A stretch of 41,919 bases of DNA from Burkholderiales bacterium (GTDB lineage: Bacteria > Pseudomonadota > Gammaproteobacteria > Burkholderiales > SHXO01): NCBI GenBank assembly GCA_020854105.1, contig JADZGB010000036.1, forward strand, positions 1 through 41,919, read 5' to 3'. Shown in pieces: positions 31,716 to 40,180 of this stretch. Every line of letters begins with the position of its first letter. Within the stretch, counting starts at the first letter, position 1. The translations under genes and the position numbers were made by a program. Under the pieces are notes generated by a model. The model was not told where the DNA came from. It worked only from the letters and a program-made list of their open reading frames with translations, and searched no databases.

Positions 31716-33344
31716 ATGATACGATGCATCGGAACATACACGAGAGCCGGTCATCGGCCATTGCTGGAGGAGATCGCGCGGTCCGGGCCTGGCACGCCGG
31801 CCGCGACCGTCATGTCCGAGCGCGAGTACCTGCAACGCTGGCTGGTCATCGGCGCACGGCGCGAACGTATCGGCCGGCTCGTGCGCGCAGCCGGCTCCTG
31901 CGCCTGCATCGGCGCGGCCGCGTGGTTGCTGTGGCAATGCGCCCGCGCACTCGGCGTGCACCCGCACGTCATCTCGGCGCTGCTGCCGCTCCTGATCCTC
32001 GCGGCGCTCGGCGCGTGCATCGCCGCCGCTCTGCCCGCCACGCGCCGCATCGGCGCACGGCAGGCCGCACGACTGGCCGACGCCCGCGCCGGCCTGCACG
32101 ATACCGTGACCAGTGCGCAGTGGTTCGCCAGTGCGCAGTGGGTCGCCAGTGCGCAGTGGGTCGATGGACAGCGCGAGTCCCCGCCCGCTGTCCAGCTCCT
32201 GCTTCAGCGCACGCAGCGCGAACTGCAGCGCATCGACGCCGCACGCGTGTTCCCCCTGCGCCCGCCGCGCCGCTTCATGCTCGCACTCGCGCTGGGCGGT
32301 TGCGCGTTCGCACTCGCGTGGAACACGCCGCTGCAACCCGCCGCACCGGGCCTCGTGCGCCCGCCCGTGACCGCCGCCGGAACACTCCCCGCACCGACGC
32401 CGCGCATCGATGCGCCAGCCGCGCAGGCGGACGGTGGCGTGCAAACGGCCGCTGCCCCGCGCGGTACCGACAGCCTCGCCGCGCAGGTCGACTCCCTGGC
32501 TGCGGCACTGGGCGGCAAGGCGGATCTCGGCGCCCTGCGCGCCGCGCTCGCCAGCGGGGACCGCAGTGCGGCTGCGCGACAGGCGCAGGCACTCGCCCGT
32601 AAGTTCGCATCCGATCCCGCCGGCCCGCTGCCCGAGCAGGAAGAGAAGATGAACGCCGAAGTGGCCGCATCGATCCTCGAGCGGCTGCAACAACTGTTGC
32701 GCGAGCAGGCCGATCCAGCCGGCGGCGCGCCCAAGCCCGCCAATGCGGTGGAGTCCACGGCCCGGCTCACGCGTCAGCTGCGCCAGGAGATGAGCGTGGC
32801 GCCGCCGCCCGCAGCAGCGCTGACCGAGCATCTGGGCGGCACGCCCGATACCGATCGCGACGTGCGCGTGCTCGCCCGCAGCAATCCCGACGGCCGCAGC
32901 GCGGTGGCCGGCGACGGCGAGGCCGAGGCGCAGGGCGGCAATGCGCGCCTGAGCGGCGGCGCCATGGGGCGGCGGGTCGGTCAGAGCCGAGCCGGCGCGG
33001 GCGACGGCGATCAGGACGCCAACGCCAATCCGGAGGGCAACGCACAGGCCGGCGACGTGCTCGGCAGGCGCACGCAGCGCCTGCAGACGCGCCTCGAGCA
33101 GGTGCGCGTCGAGCGCGACGAGGCACAGGCGGAGGCGGATGCGCCGGAGGATGCGCGCTACGTGCTCACGCAGTGGGAGAACGCGCAGCGCGCCTACGCC
33201 GACGTCACGGCGCAAGCACGGCGCAGCGACGAAGCGGCAGGCGAACGCACGCAGACACCGCTCGCCTGGCGCGAGTCGGTGAAGCAGTATTCGCTGACGC
33301 AGCATCGGCGAGACACAGCGCAACGGCCGCAGGCGGCCGAATGA
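31716..33344 (+). CDS. Membrane protein of unknown function, first gene of a BatA/vWA operon
   Basis: A 542-residue protein (ATG at 31716 after GGGGAGG; an internal ATG at 31812, MSEREYLQRW, is an alternative). Three membrane helices lie in the N-terminal third (AAWLLWQCARALG, ALLPLLILAALGACIAAAL, FMLALALGGCAFALAW). The rest is a long, Ala/Arg/Gln/Glu-rich periplasmic or coiled segment. It carries a 6-residue tandem repeat (SAQWxA). Position before a BatA-like and a double-vWA gene suggests it belongs to that envelope complex, but I do not recognise a named family. Confidence 0.72.
   Translation: MIRCIGTYTRAGHRPLLEEIARSGPGTPAATVMSEREYLQRWLVIGARRERIGRLVRAAGSCACIGAAAWLLWQCARALGVHPHVISALLPLLILAALGACIAAALPATRRIGARQAARLADARAGLHDTVTSAQWFASAQWVASAQWVDGQRESPPAVQLLLQRTQRELQRIDAARVFPLRPPRRFMLALALGGCAFALAWNTPLQPAAPGLVRPPVTAAGTLPAPTPRIDAPAAQADGGVQTAAAPRGTDSLAAQVDSLAAALGGKADLGALRAALASGDRSAAARQAQALARKFASDPAGPLPEQEEKMNAEVAASILERLQQLLREQADPAGGAPKPANAVESTARLTRQLRQEMSVAPPPAAALTEHLGGTPDTDRDVRVLARSNPDGRSAVAGDGEAEAQGGNARLSGGAMGRRVGQSRAGAGDGDQDANANPEGNAQAGDVLGRRTQRLQTRLEQVRVERDEAQAEADAPEDARYVLTQWENAQRAYADVTAQARRSDEAAGERTQTPLAWRESVKQYSLTQHRRDTAQRPQAAE
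32112..32165 (+). repeat. 18-bp in-frame tandem repeat, three copies
   Basis: AGTGCGCAGTGGGTCGCC-like units at 32112, 32130 and 32148 encode SAQWFA, SAQWVA and SAQWVD. The near-identity at DNA level points to recent slippage or duplication. Confidence 0.85.
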
Positions 33345-33369
33345 ATTGCGCGCTGCAGGTGCCCGAGCC

Positions 33370-35148
33370 GTGATCGCCCAGTCCTGGATCGCCCAGTCCT
33401 GGATAGCGCTCGCTGCGATCAGCGCACTGATCGCAGCGCTGCACCTGCTGCGGCCGCCGGCCCGTCGCGTCGCTCTGCCGTCCATGCTGCTGTGGGCACG
33501 TGCGCTTGCACACGCCTCGCGCCTGCCTGCGGCGTGGCGGCGGCGGCTCGCACTCGCTCTGGCACTGGCCATCGCCTGGCTGCTGCTGCTCGCGCTGCCG
33601 CTGCCGGGAAGTCTGTTCGGCACCGGCGAGGCGACCCGGGTGGCGCTGGTCCTCGACACCGCGCCTTCGATGGCGGCACGCACGCGCGATGGCCGCACCC
33701 GCTTCGAGCATGCCCGCGAACGCGCTGCACGCATGATCGACGCGTTGCCGGCGACGGCGCAGGTCGCGCTGCTCGACACCACCGCATCGTCCCTGCCCAC
33801 GGGCTTCGTCGCGCCGCGCGAAGCGCGCGCGGCCCTGACACGCCTGCGGCCGGGCAGCCCGGGGCGTGCAGCCATGCCGCCGCTGCCCGGCGACGCCGCG
33901 GTGCACCTGTTCACCGACGGCGTCGCGTTCGACCCCGCCGCTGCGGCCGCGACCATCCACTCGGTCTACGAGCCCGCGGACAACGTCGCGATCACCGCGT
34001 TCGACGTGCGCACCCTGCCGCAGCAGCCGACCCGCGCACATGCGCTGGTGCAGGTGCTGAACGCCTCCCCCGGCAGCCGCCACGTGCAGCTGCTCGTGCG
34101 CGGCAGCGACGGCTTCCGCGCATCGCAGGCGCTCGAACTCGCCGGCGGCGAGAGCGTGGACGTCACCCTCGACGTGAGCGCCAGTCGCGGCGGCGTGCTG
34201 GCCGCCGCCGCCGCACTGGCGAGCGACGCCTACGCCGACGACGACATCGCCTACGCCGTGGTGCCGGCACACGGCGGCATGCGCGTGCTGCTCGTGAGCA
34301 GCGGCAATGCCGCCCTGCAGGACGCGCTGCGCAGCCTGCCGGCGGTGACGCTCAGCGTGCGCGCACCCGGCCGCCCGGACCCGGTGCAGGCGGCCGGCGA
34401 GCCGCGCTACGACGCCTACGTCTTCGATCGCGTCGCGCCGCCAGTGCCGCCGCCGGCACCGGCGCTGCTGATGCGTCCGCCGGCGGTCTCGTGGCTCGGT
34501 GAGCCTCCGGAACCTGCGGCAGGACCGGGCCTGCTGCGCGTCGCATCCGCGCATCCGGCGGTGCAGGGACTGAACTGGGCAAGCGCGCCGGTGCAGGCGT
34601 TGCACGCCGTGCACACCGCGACCGGGCAGTCGGTGCTGCTGCACGCGCGCGGCCAGCCGGCCGCGGTGGCATTCGAGGCTCCGGTGCGTGGCGTGGTGAC
34701 CGGCTTCGCCTGGAGCGATGCACCGGCATCGCTCCAGGTGCAGCTGCCCGTGTTTCTCGGCAACGCGCTCGGCTGGCTCACCGGCAGCCGGGACATCGTC
34801 CGGACAGCACCGGGGACGATCGAGGTCGCGCTGCCCGACGCCCAGGTCAGCGACGGCAACGGTGTGGCCGTGGCCGCGCGCACGGTCGGCGCGTCCACCG
34901 TGTTCGACGGCCCCCGGCCCGATGTCTTCACCGTCCGCGCGGGCACACGCACGCTTCAGGTCGCGGTGCAGCCGGCGGCGCCGCAATACGCGGCCATCAA
35001 CCGCACCACGCTGGCCGAGGCAGCGCCTGGTGCAGCAGTCGCCGCCGCTGCCGGTCCGCTGCCGGGCGCGTGGCTGACGCTCGCGCTGCTCGCCGCCGTG
35101 CTGCTGGCAATCGACTGGCTGCTGTACTCGCGACGCGTGACCGCCTGA
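33370..35148 (+). CDS. BatA-domain / degenerate vWA membrane protein
   Basis: A 592-residue protein. The N-terminus is a BatA-type (aerotolerance regulator N-terminal) membrane segment: a helix, then RRVALPSMLLWARAL and a second helix ALALALAIAWLLLLALPLP. A vWA-like domain follows (VALVLDTAPSM) in which the first Ser of the D-x-S-x-S metal site is Ala, so metal binding is doubtful. A periplasmic middle part and a C-terminal helix (AWLTLALLAAVLLAIDWLL) complete it. The start is GTG 33370; TTG 33346 is possible. Co-transcribed with the genes on either side (25- and 3-bp gaps). Role in envelope quality control or chaperoning is inferred from the family. Confidence 0.78.
   Translation: MIAQSWIAQSWIALAAISALIAALHLLRPPARRVALPSMLLWARALAHASRLPAAWRRRLALALALAIAWLLLLALPLPGSLFGTGEATRVALVLDTAPSMAARTRDGRTRFEHARERAARMIDALPATAQVALLDTTASSLPTGFVAPREARAALTRLRPGSPGRAAMPPLPGDAAVHLFTDGVAFDPAAAAATIHSVYEPADNVAITAFDVRTLPQQPTRAHALVQVLNASPGSRHVQLLVRGSDGFRASQALELAGGESVDVTLDVSASRGGVLAAAAALASDAYADDDIAYAVVPAHGGMRVLLVSSGNAALQDALRSLPAVTLSVRAPGRPDPVQAAGEPRYDAYVFDRVAPPVPPPAPALLMRPPAVSWLGEPPEPAAGPGLLRVASAHPAVQGLNWASAPVQALHAVHTATGQSVLLHARGQPAAVAFEAPVRGVVTGFAWSDAPASLQVQLPVFLGNALGWLTGSRDIVRTAPGTIEVALPDAQVSDGNGVAVAARTVGASTVFDGPRPDVFTVRAGTRTLQVAVQPAAPQYAAINRTTLAEAAPGAAVAAAAGPLPGAWLTLALLAAVLLAIDWLLYSRRVTA
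33373..33402 (+). repeat. 15-bp perfect in-frame duplication
   Basis: ATCGCCCAGTCCTGG occurs twice in direct succession right after the GTG start of the BatA-like gene, encoding IAQSW-IAQSW at the N-terminus. Confidence 0.85.
34709..34738. other. Perfect 13-bp hairpin inside the BatA-like coding sequence
   Basis: CCTGGAGCGATGC (34709-34721) and GCATCGCTCCAGG (34726-34738) are perfect inverted arms around an ACCG loop. It encodes part of the segment FAWSDAPASLQVQ. A stem this long and perfect is not expected by chance from codon choice. Function unknown. Confidence 0.6.
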
Positions 35149-35151
35149 GGC

Positions 35152-37836
35152 ATGAGCATCGACGCGCTGTGGCCGCTGTGGTTCCTGACCGCCCTGCCCG
35201 CCCTGTGGTGGCTAACCTGGCGCGACCGGCGCGCGCACGGGCGCCGCCGCCTGTGGAGCGCCTGCCTGCTGCGCAGCCTGGCGTTCGCGCTGGTCATCGC
35301 CGCGCTCGTGCGTCCGGCCGCGCTGTGTCCGGTGGACGAGGTCTCGGTGGTGTACGCGCTCGACCTCTCGCACAGCGTGCGCGCACGCGACATCGACGCG
35401 GCCCTGCGCTGGATCGACACGGCGGACGCCGCCCATCGCCCGGGACAATCGCGCATCGTGGCCTTCGCCGACGGCGCGCGCCTGCTCGACACCACGGCCG
35501 CGGTGCGCGATCTCGCGCTCGCCGACGGCGACAGCGCGGATGCCGATACGATCGATCGCACCGCCACCGATCTCGAGCAGGCGCTGCGCACCGCCCTGCA
35601 CGGCTTCGCGCCGGCACACGCCCGTCGCCTCGTGCTGATCAGCGACGGTAGGCAGACCCAGGGGGATGTCTGGCGTGCGATGCCGGCGTTGCGGGCAGCG
35701 GGCGTGCGCGTCTACACCCTGCCGCTCGATGTGGGCGAACCGGCCGACGCGTGGATCGAGGCCATCGATCTGCCCGAGCACGTGCGTGCACGCGAGCCCA
35801 CGCCGGTCACGGTGCGCGTGTTCGCACGCACGCCCGGACGTGCGCGGGTGACGCTGCAGCAGACCGGCCAGCCGCCGCTGCAGCGTGAGGTCGACCTGGT
35901 GGCGGGCAGCAACGCGATGGCGTTCGAACCTCGCTTCGCGCGCACGGGGGAATCCGGGTTGCGTGCCCGCGTCGCGGCATCGGGTGACAGCATTGCCGAC
36001 AACGACGAGATGGCCACCGGCGTGTGGGTCGAGCGTCCGGTGCGGGCGCTGCTGGTCGAGGGCGGCGCCGCTGCACCGTACCTGGCGGACGCCCTGCGCG
36101 CGCAGGGCATCGAGGTGCAGGCGGCACGGGCAGATGCGCTCGCGGCGCGGCTGCAGGAGGTCGACACGGTGGTGCTGAGCGACGTCGCGCCGGAGCGCCT
36201 CGATAACCAGACCGCGGCGAACCTCGAGACCTTCGTGCGCGATGCCGGCGGCGGACTGGTGTTCGCCGCCGGCGAGAACACCTACGGCAAGGACGGATTC
36301 GCCGGCAGCGCCATCGAACGCGTGCTGCCGGTGACCTTCGAGGCCAGGCGCAAGAAGCGCGAGCTCGACCTGGTGCTGCTCATCGACCGCTCGCACAGCA
36401 TGCGCGGGCGCAAGCTCGAGCTGGCGAAGTCTGCCGCGCTCGGCACGCTGGACCTGCTGCAACCCGAGCACCGGCTCGGCGTGGTCGCGTTCGACGCGAA
36501 GCCGCACCCGGTCGTGCCGCTGGATGCCGTGGGCAACAAGCGCCGTGCGGAGGATCTGATCCTGAGCATGACCGCCAGCGGCCAGACCAACGTGTACAAC
36601 GCACTGCTGCAGGCGCGCACCATGCTCGCGGGCTCGAAGGCGCAGACACGCCACGTGATCCTGCTCTCCGACGGCGTCACCGCGTCGGCGCCGCTGTCGG
36701 AGCGAACCTCCAACAGCGAACGCGCGCAGGAGACGATCCGGCGCGTGCGCGAGGAGGCGATGCGCCGGGAAGGCCAGGTGATCGAGCCGATCGAGTCGAA
36801 CCAGCAGCCCGCCCTGGAGGGATTCACCGCCTTCGCCCAGGAACTGGCGGACGAGGGCATCACGCTGTCGACCGTCGCGATCGGCGAGAAGCCCGACCTG
36901 CTCCTGCTCGAGACACTCGCCGAAGCGGCAAGGGGCAAGCACTACGTGGCCCTTAGCGACGCCGAGATCCCAGGTCTGTTCGTCGCGGAGGCCAGGCGCC
37001 TGCTGGGCGAGTCCATCGTCGAGACCACGTTCCAGGCGCAGCGGCGTGCCGCCAGCGCGCTGACCGCAGGCGTCGCGTTCGAGAACAGCCCGCCGCTGCA
37101 CGGATACGTGGCGGTCCGCGCCAAGGGCGTTGCCGAGGTGCTGCTGAACGCGACGCAGGACAAGCCGCTGCTGGTCGCCACGCAGTACGGCCTGGGTCGC
37201 ACGGTGGCCTTCATGTCGGACGTGAAGAATCGCTGGGCAGCGCAGTGGCTGTCGTGGCCGGGTTATGGCCGCCTGTGGGCGCAGGTCGTGCGCGGCGTGG
37301 CGCGTCCGCCGTTCGATGCGCTGACGTGGCGCGTGCAACGCGATCAGCGCGAGGCCGTGATCACCCTCGTGGGCCAGGACGCCGCGGGATTTCGCACCGC
37401 GCTCGCGCCGCAGGTGCGCGTGCGCACACCGGACGGTGGCGAGAATACGCTGCTGCTGCGCCAGACCGGCGCGGGCGAGTACCGGGTGCGCGTACCGCTC
37501 GCCCTCGCGCGCTGGCAACAGTACCGCTTCGAGGTGCTGGCGGGCGGAGGCATCGATACGCGCGCCGCTGCGCGGCTGGGGACCCGCACGCTCTACTACG
37601 CCCACGCCGACGAGTTCCGCTCCCGCGCGCCGGACGCCGCACTGCTGGCGGCGCTCAGCGTACAGAGCGGCGGGCGGCCTGGTGCGCTGCCCGCCGAGAT
37701 CTTCGATCCGCGCGAAGACGGCGGTACGCGCGCGCGCCCGCTGTGGCCGTGGCTGCTCGGCGCGGCCCTGCTGGTCTACCTGATCGAGATCGCGGTACGG
37801 CGGGTGCCATGGCCGCCGTTTCGCCGCGCTGGCTAG
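35152..37836 (+). CDS. Double-vWA membrane protein with class I glutamine amidotransferase-like middle domain
   Basis: An 894-residue protein. N-terminal helices (LWPLWFLTALPALWWLTW; CLLRSLAFALVIAALVRPAA) precede a first vWA domain (DLSHS at ~71-75). A Rossmann/GAT-like section follows (VRALLVEGGAAAPYLADALR, ~295-340). The second vWA domain has a complete MIDAS: DRSHS (~412-416), Thr in ASGQTN and Asp in LLSDGV. The C-terminal segment PLWPWLLGAALLVYLIEIAV is a membrane anchor. Such proteins occur in MoxR/BatA clusters and are thought to act in metal-dependent complex assembly at the envelope. No MoxR ATPase or DUF58 gene is in the window. Confidence 0.82.
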   Translation: MSIDALWPLWFLTALPALWWLTWRDRRAHGRRRLWSACLLRSLAFALVIAALVRPAALCPVDEVSVVYALDLSHSVRARDIDAALRWIDTADAAHRPGQSRIVAFADGARLLDTTAAVRDLALADGDSADADTIDRTATDLEQALRTALHGFAPAHARRLVLISDGRQTQGDVWRAMPALRAAGVRVYTLPLDVGEPADAWIEAIDLPEHVRAREPTPVTVRVFARTPGRARVTLQQTGQPPLQREVDLVAGSNAMAFEPRFARTGESGLRARVAASGDSIADNDEMATGVWVERPVRALLVEGGAAAPYLADALRAQGIEVQAARADALAARLQEVDTVVLSDVAPERLDNQTAANLETFVRDAGGGLVFAAGENTYGKDGFAGSAIERVLPVTFEARRKKRELDLVLLIDRSHSMRGRKLELAKSAALGTLDLLQPEHRLGVVAFDAKPHPVVPLDAVGNKRRAEDLILSMTASGQTNVYNALLQARTMLAGSKAQTRHVILLSDGVTASAPLSERTSNSERAQETIRRVREEAMRREGQVIEPIESNQQPALEGFTAFAQELADEGITLSTVAIGEKPDLLLLETLAEAARGKHYVALSDAEIPGLFVAEARRLLGESIVETTFQAQRRAASALTAGVAFENSPPLHGYVAVRAKGVAEVLLNATQDKPLLVATQYGLGRTVAFMSDVKNRWAAQWLSWPGYGRLWAQVVRGVARPPFDALTWRVQRDQREAVITLVGQDAAGFRTALAPQVRVRTPDGGENTLLLRQTGAGEYRVRVPLALARWQQYRFEVLAGGGIDTRAAARLGTRTLYYAHADEFRSRAPDAALLAALSVQSGGRPGALPAEIFDPREDGGTRARPLWPWLLGAALLVYLIEIAVRRVPWPPFRRAG

Positions 37837-37846
37837 CGGGCCGGAC

Positions 37847-38248
37847 ATGACATCGGCCGAGGATCCTCTCCTGCAGCGTATCTCCGCGGTGCCCGTGACG
37901 CGCGAGGATCTGATCGAATTCGCGCAGGCCATGGCCGCACAACCGGATCCGGCCGCACGCGCTTACGAGGCCCGCACGATCTGGCTCGTGCAGCGGCACC
38001 GCGGCCAGCCCGACAAGGCCTGCGCGCTCGAGTTCAGGATGCAGGCGCTGGCGCGCGTATTCGAAGACGGTCGCATCGAAGGCTGGACGCTGCCGGGCGA
38101 CGCGGACCGCGGCATCCCGACACACCACGCAGTCCTCGCCGCTGCGGCAATGGAGCCCCTGGTGCTGATCGACGGGCGGCCGGGATTCGAGCGGCATTCC
38201 TTCATGGCGAGAGTGCTCCAGTTCGCCCCTGCTCTCGGCAGCGGATGA
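37847..38248 (+). CDS. Small hypothetical protein
   Basis: A 133-residue soluble protein that I do not recognise. It begins 10 bp after the double-vWA gene and is probably the last gene of that operon. The composition is natural (PVTREDLIEFAQAMAAQPDP, MEPLVLIDGRPGFERHSFMA), with no signal peptide or membrane helix. G+C and codon use match the upstream genes. Confidence 0.65.
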   Translation: MTSAEDPLLQRISAVPVTREDLIEFAQAMAAQPDPAARAYEARTIWLVQRHRGQPDKACALEFRMQALARVFEDGRIEGWTLPGDADRGIPTHHAVLAAAAMEPLVLIDGRPGFERHSFMARVLQFAPALGSG

Positions 38249-38334
38249 GGAGCCGACAGTCGCGTGCGAGTATTCCCACCGGCGTCGAAGCTGGATTCGG
38301 GTTGAGCCCGCTCCCGACTTATTGCGAACGCTCT

Positions 38335-38356
38335 GGATAATTTCGGGATAATTTCG
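38335..38356. repeat. 11-bp tandem duplication in the convergent gap
   Basis: GGATAATTTCG occurs twice in direct succession (38335-38345, 38346-38356) in the 175-bp gap between the vWA operon and the VOC gene. I see no gene in this gap; it is where the GC-rich backbone begins to give way to the cassette region. Confidence 0.6.
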
Positions 38357-38423
38357 CCGCACCACTGCGCAGGGATGCAGGCTGATTCGCGCGTTCGCCC
38401 GAGCGCAAGGTTGGCCGCATTGA

Positions 38424-38942
38424 CTAGAACGTGATGCGGATCGAAGCCGACGTTCTGGTCGCATCGCCGTGATAGACCGCTTCGATGTTGTTGCCGTCAG
38501 GATCAAGGACGAAGGCAGCGTAGTAACCCGGGTGATACGCCCGTTCTCCCGGTGGCCCATTGTCCTTGCCGCCACTTGCCAGGGCGGCCTTGTAGAACGC
38601 TTCGACCATGGCCCGGTCCTGCGCCTGAAAAGCCAGGTGGTGGCGCCCGGTGAGGCTGCCTCGGGCAGCTTCGCTCGTCTTCGTCGAGACGAACAGCTCG
38701 TCGGCCCAGAAGTAATCGTCCCGTGTTCCGCTGAGGGGGATGTTCAGGACGCGAAAGACGGCTTCGTAGAATGCTCTGCTGGCGGCCAGGTCCCGTACGA
38801 CCAATTGAATGTGATCGATCAGCCGGCCGCGATGTACTTCCCGCGTTTCTATTGGCAACTCCCATCGATGGGTTTCTTCAGGAGAGGTTCCACCGGCGCG
38901 CGCCGTTCTTGCGTGCGTCCGGTGCAATGCGTTGTTGGGCAT
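38424..38942 (-). CDS. VOC (glyoxalase/dioxygenase-fold) family protein, N-terminus derived from attC remnant
   Basis: The VOC domain starts near residue 40: LIDHIQLVVRDLAASRAFYE, then GRHHLAFQAQDRAMVEAFYK, and AFVLDPDGNNIEAVYHG with the C-terminal metal-site Glu. It is a single glyoxalase/bleomycin-resistance-like protein of unknown substrate. The only ATG (38942) overlaps the methyltransferase stop (TGATG) and reads through a truncated attC site, adding MPNNALHRTHARTARAGG. There is no ATG/GTG at the domain edge (a TTG is at ~38859). The gene may therefore have been captured or broken at its 5' end when the array ended here. Confidence 0.7.
   Translation of the reverse strand: MPNNALHRTHARTARAGGTSPEETHRWELPIETREVHRGRLIDHIQLVVRDLAASRAFYEAVFRVLNIPLSGTRDDYFWADELFVSTKTSEAARGSLTGRHHLAFQAQDRAMVEAFYKAALASGGKDNGPPGERAYHPGYYAAFVLDPDGNNIEAVYHGDATRTSASIRITF
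38891..38940 (-). repeat. Truncated integron attC site
   Basis: Read on the minus strand: GCCCAAC (38940-38934, the RYYYAAC end box), then a stem with CACCGGACGC paired to GCGCCGGTG, as in attC sites. The expected distal part complementary to the first box, ending in GTTRRRY, is missing after ~38891. It directly follows the methyltransferase stop codon, where a cassette's attC should be. Confidence 0.6.
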
Positions 38943-40174
38943 CAGACTAGCCTGAGCGTGCGCTGCTTCGGCACCTTTACAGTGCGCTGAAAACCTCCAT
39001 CCTCTGCAAGAGGCGAATTGTCAGCGGCGCCGTTTAACGAGCAAGGTGGAAAGACCTGGTAGGGCGCATTGTCTGCCTTCGGCAACCGAGGCTTTACACC
39101 GACGAACCGAGACATTGCTCCCTTGAGATAGTCCTCATCTAACTCGCAGCACACCCACTTCCGGTTCAAAGACTCCGCTACTTCACCGGTGACACACGAC
39201 CCCCCGAAGGGATCGACAACCAAATCACGCTCGTCGGTGAGCATGCGAATAAAGTACTCGGGTATCCGAGAAGGAAATCGTGCTGGGTGCACTGGCAGGT
39301 TGTTGGCCCTGCAATACTCTTGGTAGGTTCCGTTCGACTCGGTATTTGCCAATGCAAGAAGATTCGGTGGCACCGATCCTCCATTATCTTTTCCGAACTT
39401 GTCGGAGATGTCATGACCCGATGGGCGAAGCTTTGGGGTGTACCCGTTCGTCAGCAGGGCCTTCATCGAATCACTGTAAGGGGAGAGGATTCTCCTATTA
39501 GAAGCCTTAGGCCAAGGCGTCTTCGATAGCCACCAGATGCAATTGACCGCGTCTTTGACCCTGACTCTTCGAACGTTCACCCACTCCGCTGGAGTTGGAA
39601 GCTTTGCCGGATTCCACCAGTAGTGTTCCTGGCAAAGGTGAAAGCCATACTCCCGGCAAAGCGTTATCAGTAATTCAAAATGATAAAGAGAACGGGTTGG
39701 CGTGCCAGGTTTCCACGCTCCGCCGATATCAATTACAAGACTGCCCTTTTCTTTCAGAACCCGGCGCATTCCTTGTGCGAAGGGTCGAAACCATTCGATG
39801 TATTTGTCGGCGTCCTCATTCCCGTAGCTTTTCTTTCTCACAAGGCCGAACGGGGGGGACGTCATTATCAGATCGACAGAACTTTCCTTGAGAGTCTCGT
39901 GCAGCAGTCCCAGCGAATCGCCGTGGAATACTTTCCCGCGCTCGGTTTCGGCGTATACGCTAGGCTCGACCAGCCCATACAGCGGAGATTCTTCACGCAC
40001 TCGAAGCGTGGAGGGAGTCAGTGAAGACTGTGAGGCGTGGAGGTGCCGGAGATAGTCGCTGAGGGAATCAAACCCAGCGATCTCGGCGGAACGCTGCATC
40101 TTCGAGTGCTCGTCTTCCGTGAGACGGAAATTGACGAGCCGTTTGCGGGGATTCTTGACTTTGGGTCTCGACAT
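38942..40174 (-). CDS. N4-cytosine-type DNA methyltransferase (M.PvuII-like) with N-terminal ribbon-helix-helix domain
   Basis: A 410-residue protein. Residues ~12-47 form a ribbon-helix-helix DNA-binding domain (RLVNFRLTEDEHSKMQ and SLSDYLRHLH). The methyltransferase then has motif IV TSPPFG (105-110) before motif I DPFGGSCVTG (321-330), the beta-class order. Stretches such as WNPAKLPTPAEWVN, VKDAVNCIWWLSKT, PSGHDISDKFGKDNGGSVPP and HPARFPSRIPEYFIRMLT closely resemble what I recall of M.PvuII, which makes N4-methylcytosine. Target sequence is not known. It follows the HNH nuclease gene by 59 bp. ATG 40174 is chosen; no SD is visible and the promoter lies immediately upstream. Low G+C marks it as acquired. 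Confidence 0.92.
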   Translation of the reverse strand: MSRPKVKNPRKRLVNFRLTEDEHSKMQRSAEIAGFDSLSDYLRHLHASQSSLTPSTLRVREESPLYGLVEPSVYAETERGKVFHGDSLGLLHETLKESSVDLIMTSPPFGLVRKKSYGNEDADKYIEWFRPFAQGMRRVLKEKGSLVIDIGGAWKPGTPTRSLYHFELLITLCREYGFHLCQEHYWWNPAKLPTPAEWVNVRRVRVKDAVNCIWWLSKTPWPKASNRRILSPYSDSMKALLTNGYTPKLRPSGHDISDKFGKDNGGSVPPNLLALANTESNGTYQEYCRANNLPVHPARFPSRIPEYFIRMLTDERDLVVDPFGGSCVTGEVAESLNRKWVCCELDEDYLKGAMSRFVGVKPRLPKADNAPYQVFPPCSLNGAADNSPLAEDGGFQRTVKVPKQRTLRLV

Positions 40175-40180
40175 AATGAA

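Noticed and set aside
35212-37932. 900-codon open frame antisense to the double-vWA gene
   Set aside because: It mirrors the codons of the plus-strand gene, with no recognisable motifs and a biased His/Arg/Ala composition.
38434-38942. VOC gene as a normal integron cassette
   Set aside because: No attC lies downstream of it; the last attC before it is truncated, so it is more likely backbone or captured DNA.
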